A stretch of 42,813 nt of DNA from an uncultured beta proteobacterium (GTDB lineage Bacteria; Pseudomonadota; Gammaproteobacteria; Burkholderiales; Burkholderiaceae_C), in NCBI GenBank assembly GCA_903822435.1, contig CAIJPE010000379.1, forward strand, positions 1-42,813. The letters run 5' to 3'. Both the position numbers and the translations under genes were made by a program. A model generated the notes under the pieces. That model was not told the DNA's origin, ran no database searches, and saw only the letters and a list, made by a program, of their open reading frames with translations. Of the stretch, positions 27,896 through 35,298 are shown piece after piece (position 1 is the first letter of the stretch; each line of letters opens with the position of its first letter).

Positions 27896-28080
27896 GCAAA
27901 TACCTCCGGGTATGGATGTTGTCGCTCTGAGAAGAGCGGGCTTCAAAAATGGCAAGCGGATGACGATACCCGAAAAGCACACCCCCACCTAGCGGGGCTT
28001 GCGCCAGTCGGATTACCGGCATTGCTGCGCGTACCCTTGAACGCAGCAAGTCCCGGGCCCGCCGACAGACCCCCGGGAAA

Positions 28081-28563
28081 TCACGGGTCTGTCCGCCGGT
28101 CGAGCACGCGCGAAACGGTTTCAGCCACCAGTTCGCGCAAGGCTGCAGAAAGCTCCGGCCGGGCCTCGCGAATCAGGAGATCCGCCGCGCGGGCCAGAGC
28201 CGGCGCCACGGCCTCGCGCACGCGGGCTTCGAAAAGCAGTTCGAGGCGCGGCGTCAGTTCGGCCATCACCAGGGCGACCAGTGCGTTGGCATCGGGCACC
28301 TGGGCCAGCGCCCGGGCAGAGGCCACTGGCAGCGGCGCAGGCACGAGGGGCGGCGGGCCCCACGAGACCCCATCGTCGATTGCGGGTGCGGGCGGCAGTG
28401 GTGACAGCGACCCCGGCCAGTCCAGCACCGGTGTTTCAGGCCGCGAGGGCACCGCCTCCGCCGCGGCGCCCTCGCCCCGGCCCAGTTCGAGGACTTCGGT
28501 CAACGTGGGAAGCCGGTCCGGATGAACCGGCCGGGCCTCACTCCCGAACGGCGCCATTGACAT
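28081..28563 (-). CDS. Protein of unknown function downstream of holC
   Basis: A 160-residue protein I cannot assign with confidence. The first 80 residues are rich in proline, alanine and glycine and look disordered. The last 70 (from DANALVALVMAELTPRLELL) form alternating amphipathic helices ending ELVAETVSRVLDRR. No signal peptide, cysteine or catalytic motif is visible. The start at 28563 (MSMAPFGSE) overlaps the holC end by 26 bases, so it is probably in the pepA-holC operon. It may belong to the Burkholderia family DUF2486, but this is a guess from size and context. Confidence 0.65.
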   Translation of the reverse strand: MSMAPFGSEARPVHPDRLPTLTEVLELGRGEGAAAEAVPSRPETPVLDWPGSLSPLPPAPAIDDGVSWGPPPLVPAPLPVASARALAQVPDANALVALVMAELTPRLELLFEARVREAVAPALARAADLLIREARPELSAALRELVAETVSRVLDRRTDP

Positions 28564-28984
28564 GGTGCACCACCTGCAGGCCGGCGGACCGGTAGGCACG
28601 CCAGCGGGTGCGGCCCCGCTCGGCTGGCTCGGGCTCGGCGCCGACGATCTCGATCAGCCTTTCGATGCCCCCCAGATCAAACGGCGCCGCGGCATCGATA
28701 TTCAGCACCACCCCGGGCGATCCGGCCACACCCGCCCGGGCGGCCAACCAGATCGGCGTGCGGGCCGCCACGCGCGCAACGGGTGCTGCGCCATCGGCAG
28801 ACACCCGGATGTGGGGCACGAAGTCGCGTTCCTCTAAAGTCCACAGCTGGCGATCGAGCTCGGAGAGCACCGCCTCGGGCGCCGTCACCAGCACCCGCAC
28901 GCCACGGCGGCTGGCCTTGCGCAGCAGCCGGCAGGCGTAGGCCACCGGGTCGGGCACGCCAGTGTGGAATTCAACCTGCGTCAT
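28538..28984 (-). CDS. holC: DNA polymerase III chi subunit
   Basis: A 148-residue protein that links the clamp loader to single-strand binding protein. The start TQVEFHTGVPDPVAYACRLL, then VLVTAPEAVLSELDRQLWT and FVPHIRV, match chi. It lies 57 bases after pepA on the same strand, an order common to many proteobacteria (pepA-holC-valS). Here valS does not follow; a protein of unknown function does. Confidence 0.93.
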   Translation of the reverse strand: MTQVEFHTGVPDPVAYACRLLRKASRRGVRVLVTAPEAVLSELDRQLWTLEERDFVPHIRVSADGAAPVARVAARTPIWLAARAGVAGSPGVVLNIDAAAPFDLGGIERLIEIVGAEPEPAERGRTRWRAYRSAGLQVVHHVNGAVRE

Positions 28985-29041
28985 GGCACCGTGCTGTTCC
29001 GGCGGCAGGGTGCGGGCGCAAGCAGGGCCTGGCGGGCCGCC

Positions 29042-30502
29042 TCAACGGGCCCGGGCCAGCACGAAATGCGTCAGCAACGGCACCGGCCGCCCCGTGGCGC
29101 CCTTGGCGGTGCCCGACTTCCAGGCCGTGCCAGCGATATCCAGGTGCGCCCATCGCTGCTTGCCGGTGAATCGCTTGAGGAACATGGCGGCAGTAACGGC
29201 GCCGCCCGCGCGCGAGCCCACGTTGGCCATGTCGGCAAAGCTGCTCTTCAGGCCTTCGTCGTACTCGTCGTCCAGCGGCATCCGCCAGGCGGGGTCGAGC
29301 GCCTTGTCGCCGGCGGCCAGCAGTTCGGCAGCCAGGGCGTCGTCGGGGCTGAAGAGGCCCGAGCGGTGATGGCCCAGGGCGACCACGCAAGCGCCGGTGA
29401 GGGTGGCGATGTCGATGACCACCGCGGGCTTGAAGCGCTCGGCGTAGGTCAGTGCGTCGCACAGGATCAGGCGGCCTTCGGCATCGGTGTTCAGGATCTC
29501 GATCGTCTGGCCGGACATGCTGGTGACCACGTCGCCCGGCTTGACCGCCGTGCTGCTGGGCAGGTTCTCGCAGGCCGGGATGATGCCGATCAGGTTGACC
29601 TTGGCCTTGAGCTGCGCCACGGCGCGCAGGGTGCCCAGCACGCTGGCCGCGCCGCCCATGTCGAACTTCATCTCGTCCATCTCGGCGGCCGGCTTGATGC
29701 TGATGCCGCCGCTGTCGAAGGTGATGCCCTTTCCCACCAGCACCACTGGTGCGTCGGCCTTTGCGCCACCCATCCAGCGTGCCACGATGAACTTCAGGGG
29801 TTCGGCCGAACCCTTGGCCACGGCCAGGAAAGAACCCATGCCGAGCTTCTCGCAGTCCTTGCGATCCAGGACTTCGACCTTCAGGCCGAACTCCTTGCCC
29901 AGGCTCTTGGCCGTTTCGGCCAGGTACGTGGGCGTGCAGTGGTTGCCGGGCAGGTTGGCACATTCCTTGGCCAGCAGCGTGCCGGCTGCGATGGCGTCGC
30001 CGCGCAGCAAGCCTTCGGCGACGGCCGGAGCATCGGCCTTGCTGCACAGCAGGCTGACCAGCGCCAGCTTGGAAGGCGGCGGTGCCGAGGGCTTCGTCTC
30101 GCGGTAGAGATAGGTGGCGTCGGACAGCGCCGCGACCACGGCTTCGGCCTGCGCGGCCGTCCAGCCCGGGCCGCCCACAGCCGCCACGGCCAGCTGGCGG
30201 GCGCCACTGCCCTTGACGTAGGTCACGGACAGGCCGATGGACTTGCGCAGCGTCTTGGCCGTGTCATCGGCCAGGTAGGCGAACACCAGGCGCGCGGCCT
30301 TCACACCGGCCACCCGGTGCATGTACAGGGTCTGACCCGACTTGAAGGCGAAGTCGCCGTCCTTCACGGCGGCCGACAGCGCATCGGCCAGCGCAGGATC
30401 CAGCCCTTCGGGCACTTGCTGCCCGCTCACCAGGACCAGCAGCGCCTCGGCACCCACGCCGGACAGGCCCTGGGCGCCAATCACCTGAGTCTTGAAGTCC
30501 AT
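29042..30502 (-). CDS. pepA: Leucyl aminopeptidase (M17, PepA)
   Basis: A 486-residue di-metal exopeptidase, active as a hexamer in the cytoplasm, which also binds DNA in some bacteria. Metal-binding and catalytic blocks are intact: GKGITFDSGGISIKP, DMGGAASVLG and the family signature NTDAEGRLILCDAL. The N-terminal macro-like domain is present. It is the first gene of pepA-holC-unknown and lies only 26 bases from the divergent lptF start. Confidence 0.96.
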   Translation of the reverse strand: MDFKTQVIGAQGLSGVGAEALLVLVSGQQVPEGLDPALADALSAAVKDGDFAFKSGQTLYMHRVAGVKAARLVFAYLADDTAKTLRKSIGLSVTYVKGSGARQLAVAAVGGPGWTAAQAEAVVAALSDATYLYRETKPSAPPPSKLALVSLLCSKADAPAVAEGLLRGDAIAAGTLLAKECANLPGNHCTPTYLAETAKSLGKEFGLKVEVLDRKDCEKLGMGSFLAVAKGSAEPLKFIVARWMGGAKADAPVVLVGKGITFDSGGISIKPAAEMDEMKFDMGGAASVLGTLRAVAQLKAKVNLIGIIPACENLPSSTAVKPGDVVTSMSGQTIEILNTDAEGRLILCDALTYAERFKPAVVIDIATLTGACVVALGHHRSGLFSPDDALAAELLAAGDKALDPAWRMPLDDEYDEGLKSSFADMANVGSRAGGAVTAAMFLKRFTGKQRWAHLDIAGTAWKSGTAKGATGRPVPLLTHFVLARAR

Positions 30503-30528
30503 AATCGGTCATCCGCCCAAAGCGCAAG

Positions 30529-31644
30529 ATGTTATTCGATTCAACCGTGCGCCGTGAGCTGGCGCGAGGATTCGGCGCCACCTTGGTGGTGATCCTCACC
30601 ATCGTCCTGACCATGTTCCTCATCCGCACCGTCGGGCAGGCTGCCGATGGGGCCGTGGCACCGCAGGACGTGGTGCTTCTGCTGGGCTACGCCGCGCTGC
30701 AGCACCTGCCCACCATGATGGCGATGTCGATGTTCGTGGCCATCGTGGTGGCGCTCGGCCGCATGTACCGCGAGAGCGAGATGGTGATCTGGTTTGCCAG
30801 CGGCGTGAGCATCTCGCGCTTCATCCGGCCCGTGATGCGCACCAGCTGGCCCGTGCTGCTGGTGGTGGCGCTGCTGCTGCTGGTGGTCTGGCCCTGGAGC
30901 AACCGCAACTACCTCGAACTGCGCGACCGCTACCAGCAGCGCTCGGACCTCTCGCGCGTTGCGCCGGGCGTCTTCCAGACATCCAGCAACGGGCAGCGCG
31001 TGTTCTTCATCGAGCGCGACAGCGCCGACGGGGTCAATGCCCGCAATGTCTTCATCCTGAACCAGCAGGAGCATGGCGAATCGGTGACCTCGGCGCATGC
31101 CGGCCGCCTGGAGACCGACGGCAGCGACCGCTACCTCGTGCTCGAACGCGGCCAGCGCAACGACACCGACAACGCCAGCGGCGAACGCTCGGTCTCGCGC
31201 TTCGAGAACTACCGGGTGCTGGCCAGCGAACGCGCCGCACAGGCCGCAGAGGCCCAGCCGCCCAAGGCGATGAACACGCTTGAACTGATCGGCAAGCCCA
31301 GCCCGGCCAACGAGGCCGAACTGACGTGGCGCTTCGGCCTGCTGCTGGGCGCCGCCAACCTGCTCTTGCTGGGCATCGGCCTGGCCGCCAGCAACCCGCG
31401 GCGCGCCAGCAACTGGAACCTGCTCTTCGCGCTTCTGGCCTTCGTCGTCTACTACAACCTCATCAACCTGTCGCAGGCCTGGGTGGCGAGCAGCCGGACC
31501 TCGATGGGCGCCGCACTGGCCGGGCTGCACGGTGCTGCGCTGGCGGTGGCGCTGCTCCTGCTCTGGTGGCGCGACCACGCCGCCGTCATCCGCCTCGGGC
31601 GACGGCCCGCAGCCACCTCCGGCACCGGCAGCGCGGTGGCATGA
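30529..31644 (+). CDS. lptF: Lipopolysaccharide export permease LptF
   Basis: A 371-residue inner-membrane subunit of the LptBFG transporter that lifts LPS towards LptC. It begins MLFDSTVRRELARGF, with three membrane segments before a periplasmic jellyroll domain (about residues 125-260) and three after it. The YRESEMVIWFASGVS segment is the coupling helix that contacts LptB. It ends in ATGA, overlapping lptG. The short gap to pepA means its promoter probably reaches into pepA coding DNA. Confidence 0.94.
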   Translation: MLFDSTVRRELARGFGATLVVILTIVLTMFLIRTVGQAADGAVAPQDVVLLLGYAALQHLPTMMAMSMFVAIVVALGRMYRESEMVIWFASGVSISRFIRPVMRTSWPVLLVVALLLLVVWPWSNRNYLELRDRYQQRSDLSRVAPGVFQTSSNGQRVFFIERDSADGVNARNVFILNQQEHGESVTSAHAGRLETDGSDRYLVLERGQRNDTDNASGERSVSRFENYRVLASERAAQAAEAQPPKAMNTLELIGKPSPANEAELTWRFGLLLGAANLLLLGIGLAASNPRRASNWNLLFALLAFVVYYNLINLSQAWVASSRTSMGAALAGLHGAALAVALLLLWWRDHAAVIRLGRRPAATSGTGSAVA

Positions 31645-32759
31645 AGACCGTCCGCCGGCTGCTCTACGGAGACATCGTGGCCTCGGTGGGCTTCGTCGCG
31701 CTGGCCTTCCTGTCGCTGTTCTTCTTCATCGATTTCGTCGAGGCCATGGACGGCGTGGGCAGCCACGGGCGCACGGCCTGGGACGCGGTGCTGGCCACGG
31801 CGCTGGAGCTGCCCGGCCACCTTTACGAGCTGTTCCCCATCGCCGTGCTGATCGGCACCATCTACTCGCTGGCCCGCATGGCGCAGTCCTCCGAATACAC
31901 CATCCTGCGCACCGGCGGGCTGGGGCCAGGCCGGGCGCTGTCGCTGCTGGCCGTGCTGGGCGTGGCCTTCGGGGTGGCTACGTTCGTCACCGGGGACTTC
32001 ATCGCCCCGGCCAGCGAGCGCGAGAGCGTGCTGCTCAAGGGCCGCTTCAACGGCAGCGACAAGCTCGAAGGCACCGGGGCGTGGCTGAAGGAGCGCCGCA
32101 CCACCCCGCAAGGCGACCGCAGCTACTCGGTCCACGTGGCCGGTGCCGGGGCGGCAGGCATGCTGGTGGGCATCCGCATCTTCGAGTTCGATGGCGATGG
32201 CCGGCTGGTTTCGCGCATCGAGGCGCGCGAAGGCAAGGTCATGGACGACGGCAGCTGGACGCTGCACGACGCACAGGTTGCCGTGTGGCCGCACGGCGAG
32301 TCCGCCGACCCCGATCGAGCGCAAGTGCGCCTGACACGGCAAGACACGATGTCCTGGCCGAGCGCCCTGACGGCCGGCGTGGTGGCGTCGGCGGTGCTGC
32401 CGCTGGCCACCATGACCACGCTGGAACTGTGGCGCTACAGCGAGCACCTGAGCGACCAGGAACAGGCCGTGCAGCAATATCAGATCCGCTTCTGGCGCAA
32501 GGCGCTGTACCCCCTGGCCTGCCTGGTGATGATGGCCCTGGCCCTACCCTTCGCCTACCTGCAGGCGCGGTCCGGCAGCCTGAGCCTGAAGGTCTTTGGC
32601 GGCATCATGCTGGGCATCAGCTTCGTGCTGCTGAACAACCTGTCGGGCCACATCGGGCTGCTGCGCGGCTGGACGCCCTGGGTGGCAGCAGCCGCACCCA
32701 GCGGCATCTACCTGATGCTGTCCATGGCCGCCTTTGCCTGGCTGGTGCGGTACCGTTGA
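31641..32759 (+). CDS. lptG: Lipopolysaccharide export permease LptG
   Basis: A 372-residue partner of LptF with the same layout: three membrane segments, a periplasmic jellyroll and three more segments. MKTVRRLLYGDIVASVGFVA and the coupling helix QSSEYTILRTGGLGPGRAL are typical of LptG. Near the end, FGGIMLGISFVLLNNLSGHI is the conserved transmembrane segment. It overlaps lptF by 4 bases and is followed after 4 bases by the chelatase gene. Confidence 0.94.
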   Translation: MKTVRRLLYGDIVASVGFVALAFLSLFFFIDFVEAMDGVGSHGRTAWDAVLATALELPGHLYELFPIAVLIGTIYSLARMAQSSEYTILRTGGLGPGRALSLLAVLGVAFGVATFVTGDFIAPASERESVLLKGRFNGSDKLEGTGAWLKERRTTPQGDRSYSVHVAGAGAAGMLVGIRIFEFDGDGRLVSRIEAREGKVMDDGSWTLHDAQVAVWPHGESADPDRAQVRLTRQDTMSWPSALTAGVVASAVLPLATMTTLELWRYSEHLSDQEQAVQQYQIRFWRKALYPLACLVMMALALPFAYLQARSGSLSLKVFGGIMLGISFVLLNNLSGHIGLLRGWTPWVAAAAPSGIYLMLSMAAFAWLVRYR

Positions 32760-32763
32760 GCCC

Positions 32764-33141
32764 ATGAAGACCGGCCTGATCCTGTTTGCCCACGGTGCAC
32801 GCGACCCCCGCTGGGCCCTGCCCTTCGAGGCCGTGGCCGAGCGGGTGCGCCAGGCTCGACCGGGATCGCCCGTGCGCCTGGCCTTCCTCGAGTTCATGAG
32901 CCCGAGCCTGCTGGAGGCCGGCGCGGCGCTGGCCGCCGAAGGCTGCGCCCACATCGAGGTGCTGCCCCTCTTCCTGGGCGCCGGCGGGCATGTGCGCAAG
33001 GACCTGCCGCTGCTCATCGAGCAGATGCAGGCCGCACACCCGGGCTCGGCCGTGCGCCTGCATCCGGCCGTGGGCGAGGCCCCCAGCGTGGTGCAGGCCA
33101 TGGCCGACGTGGCCGCCGGCCTGCTGCGGAGCCCCGCTTGA
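32764..33141 (+). CDS. CbiX/SirB-like sirohydrochlorin chelatase (short form)
   Basis: A 125-residue single-domain chelatase of the CbiX-small type. The metal-binding histidines are His10 in LFAHGARDPR and His76 in LGAGGHVRKDLP. It would insert iron into sirohydrochlorin to make siroheme, the cofactor of sulfite and nitrite reductase, or cobalt for B12. Single-domain forms act as homodimers. The next gene is cysB, which regulates sulfur assimilation, and its start overlaps this stop (TTGA), so a sulfur role is the better guess. Confidence 0.88.
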   Translation: MKTGLILFAHGARDPRWALPFEAVAERVRQARPGSPVRLAFLEFMSPSLLEAGAALAAEGCAHIEVLPLFLGAGGHVRKDLPLLIEQMQAAHPGSAVRLHPAVGEAPSVVQAMADVAAGLLRSPA

Positions 33142-34082
33142 ACCTGCACCAACTGCGCTTCGTGCAGGAGGCCGTGCGCCGCAACCTGAACCTGACCGAG
33201 ACGGCCAAGGCGCTGTTCACTTCGCAGCCCGGCATCAGCAAGGCCATCCTCGAACTGGAGGAAGAACTCGGCATCGAGATCTTCGCGCGCCACGGCAAGC
33301 GCCTGCGCCGCGTCACCGAGCCGGGGGAGCTCGTGCTCAAGTCGGTGGAGATCATCATGCGCGAGGTGGCCAACCTCAAGCGCATCGGCGACGAGTTCTC
33401 CAAGCAGGACGCGGGCACCTTGTCCATCGCCACCACGCACACCCAGGCCCGCTACTTCCTGCCCGAGCCCGTGGCGCAGTTGCGCAAACTCTACCCGAAG
33501 GTGCAGCTGGTGCTGCACCAGGGCATGCCCGACCAGGTGGCGCGCATGCTGATCGACGACGTGGCCGAGATCGGGTTGGCCACCGAATCGCTGGCCAACC
33601 ATCCCGACCTGATCACCCTGCCGTGCTACGAATGGCAGCACGTCCTGGTGGTGCCGGCCCAGCACCCGCTGGCCGCGGTCGAACGCCCGACACTGGAGCA
33701 ACTGGCGGCCTGGCCGCTGGTGCTCTACCAGTCGACCGTGACAGGCCGGACCCGCATCGACCAGGCCTTCCTGCGCGCCAAGCTCAAGCCCCTGGTGGCG
33801 CTGGAAGCCATCGACTCCGACGTCATCAAGACCTACGTGCGGCTGGGCCTGGGGGTGGGCATCGTCACCGAACTGGCCATGCACCCGCAGCCGCCCGAGC
33901 CCGACCTGACATGGCGCCCGCTGGGGCACCTGTTCGGCAGCAACATGACGCGCGTGGCCTTCAAGCGCGGGGCCTATCTGCGCCGCTTCGTGCTGGCCTT
34001 TGCCGCGATGCTCTCGCCGCGCCTGACACCGGCGCTGCTCGAACGCGCGATGCTCGGCCTGGGCACCGACTACGAGCTCTGA
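33138..34082 (+). CDS. cysB: LysR-type regulator CysB
   Basis: A 314-residue regulator of sulfur assimilation, responsive to N-acetylserine in enteric bacteria. It begins, with TTG as start codon, NLHQLRFVQEAVRRNLNLTE; the helix-turn-helix is about residues 19-38 (TETAKALFTSQPGISKAI), followed by LFARHGKR-like FARHGKRLRRVTEPG, specific to CysB/Cbl. The ligand domain contains ATTHTQARYFLP. Normal length is 313-324. The start is inside the stop of the chelatase gene. Cbl is a possible alternative name. Confidence 0.9.
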   Translation: MNLHQLRFVQEAVRRNLNLTETAKALFTSQPGISKAILELEEELGIEIFARHGKRLRRVTEPGELVLKSVEIIMREVANLKRIGDEFSKQDAGTLSIATTHTQARYFLPEPVAQLRKLYPKVQLVLHQGMPDQVARMLIDDVAEIGLATESLANHPDLITLPCYEWQHVLVVPAQHPLAAVERPTLEQLAAWPLVLYQSTVTGRTRIDQAFLRAKLKPLVALEAIDSDVIKTYVRLGLGVGIVTELAMHPQPPEPDLTWRPLGHLFGSNMTRVAFKRGAYLRRFVLAFAAMLSPRLTPALLERAMLGLGTDYEL

Positions 34083-34110
34083 CCCCCCACTTTCGACCCG
34101 ACCCGACACC

Positions 34111-35271
34111 ATGACCGCCGTCCTCACCCCCGCCATCCAGAGCCGCCTGCCGCAGGTGGGCACCACCATCTTCACCGTGATGTCGGCCCTGGCGCAGGAA
34201 GTCGGCGCGGTCAACCTGGGCCAGGGCTTCCCGGACTTCGACTGCGACCCCGCCCTGCTGGACCACGTGACCGACGCCATGCGCGAGGGCCTGAACCAGT
34301 ACCCGCCCATGACCGGGGTGGCACCACTGCGCAACCAGGTGTCGCAGAAGGTACAGGCCCTGTATGGCCGCCACTATGACCCGGCCACCGAGATCACCAT
34401 CACGGCAGGCGCCACCCAGGCCATCCTCACGGCGGTGCTGTGCTGCGTGCACCCCGGCGACGAGGTGATCGTGCTGGAGCCCTGCTACGACAGCTACGCG
34501 CCCAACATCGAGCTGGCCGGCGGCCGCGTGGTGCGCGTGCCCCTCACCCCAGGCACCTTCAGGCCGGACTTCGGCCGCATCGCCGCGGCGCTGACGCCCC
34601 GCACGCGGCTGCTGATGATCAACAGCCCCCACAACCCGAGCGCCACGGTCTGGACGCAGGCCGAGATGGAGCAGCTGGCCGAGCTGCTCGCGCCCACGCA
34701 GGTGCTGTTGCTGTCCGACGAGGTCTACGAGCACATGGTGTTCGACGGCATGCCCCATGTCAGCGCGGCCTCGATCCCGGCTCTGGCCGCGCGCAGCTTC
34801 GTGGTCTCCAGCTTCGGCAAGACTTACCACGTCACCGGCTGGAAGGTGGGCTACGTGGCGGCCCCGGCGCCGTTGAGCGCCGAGTTCCGCAAGGTGCACC
34901 AGTTCAACGTCTTCACCGTCAACACGCCGGTGCAGCACGGCTTGTCCCGCTTCATGGCCGAACCCGCGCCCTACCGCGACCTGCCGGCCTTCTACCAGCG
35001 CAAGCGCGACCTGTTCCGCGACGGCCTGGCCCGCACGCGCCTGAAGCCCCTGGTCACCCAGGGCAGCTACTTCCAGCTGGTGGACTACAGCGCCATCAGC
35101 AGCCTGCCCGAGGGCGAGTTCTGCCAGTGGCTCACCCGGGAGATCGGCGTGGCCGCGATCCCGGTCTCGGCCTTCTACGAGGGCGGCTTCGAGCAGGGCC
35201 TGGCCCGGCTGTGCTTTGCCAAGAAGGACGATACGCTGCTGGCTGCGCTGCAAAGGCTGCAGCGCCTGTAG
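34111..35271 (+). CDS. Methionine / kynurenine-type aminotransferase (YbdL-like)
   Basis: A 386-residue fold-type I PLP enzyme. The PLP lysine is Lys237 in SSFGKTYHVTGWKVGY, NSPHNPS binds the cofactor, and the start includes VNLGQGFPDF, typical of the YbdL and kynurenine aminotransferase subgroup. It probably transaminates methionine or aromatic amino acids with 2-oxo acids. It lies 28 bases after cysB on the same strand and could be read from it, consistent with a methionine salvage role, but that is inference. Confidence 0.87.
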   Translation: MTAVLTPAIQSRLPQVGTTIFTVMSALAQEVGAVNLGQGFPDFDCDPALLDHVTDAMREGLNQYPPMTGVAPLRNQVSQKVQALYGRHYDPATEITITAGATQAILTAVLCCVHPGDEVIVLEPCYDSYAPNIELAGGRVVRVPLTPGTFRPDFGRIAAALTPRTRLLMINSPHNPSATVWTQAEMEQLAELLAPTQVLLLSDEVYEHMVFDGMPHVSAASIPALAARSFVVSSFGKTYHVTGWKVGYVAAPAPLSAEFRKVHQFNVFTVNTPVQHGLSRFMAEPAPYRDLPAFYQRKRDLFRDGLARTRLKPLVTQGSYFQLVDYSAISSLPEGEFCQWLTREIGVAAIPVSAFYEGGFEQGLARLCFAKKDDTLLAALQRLQRL

Positions 35272-35298
35272 CGCCGCGGCGGGCGGCCCGCCGGGCCT

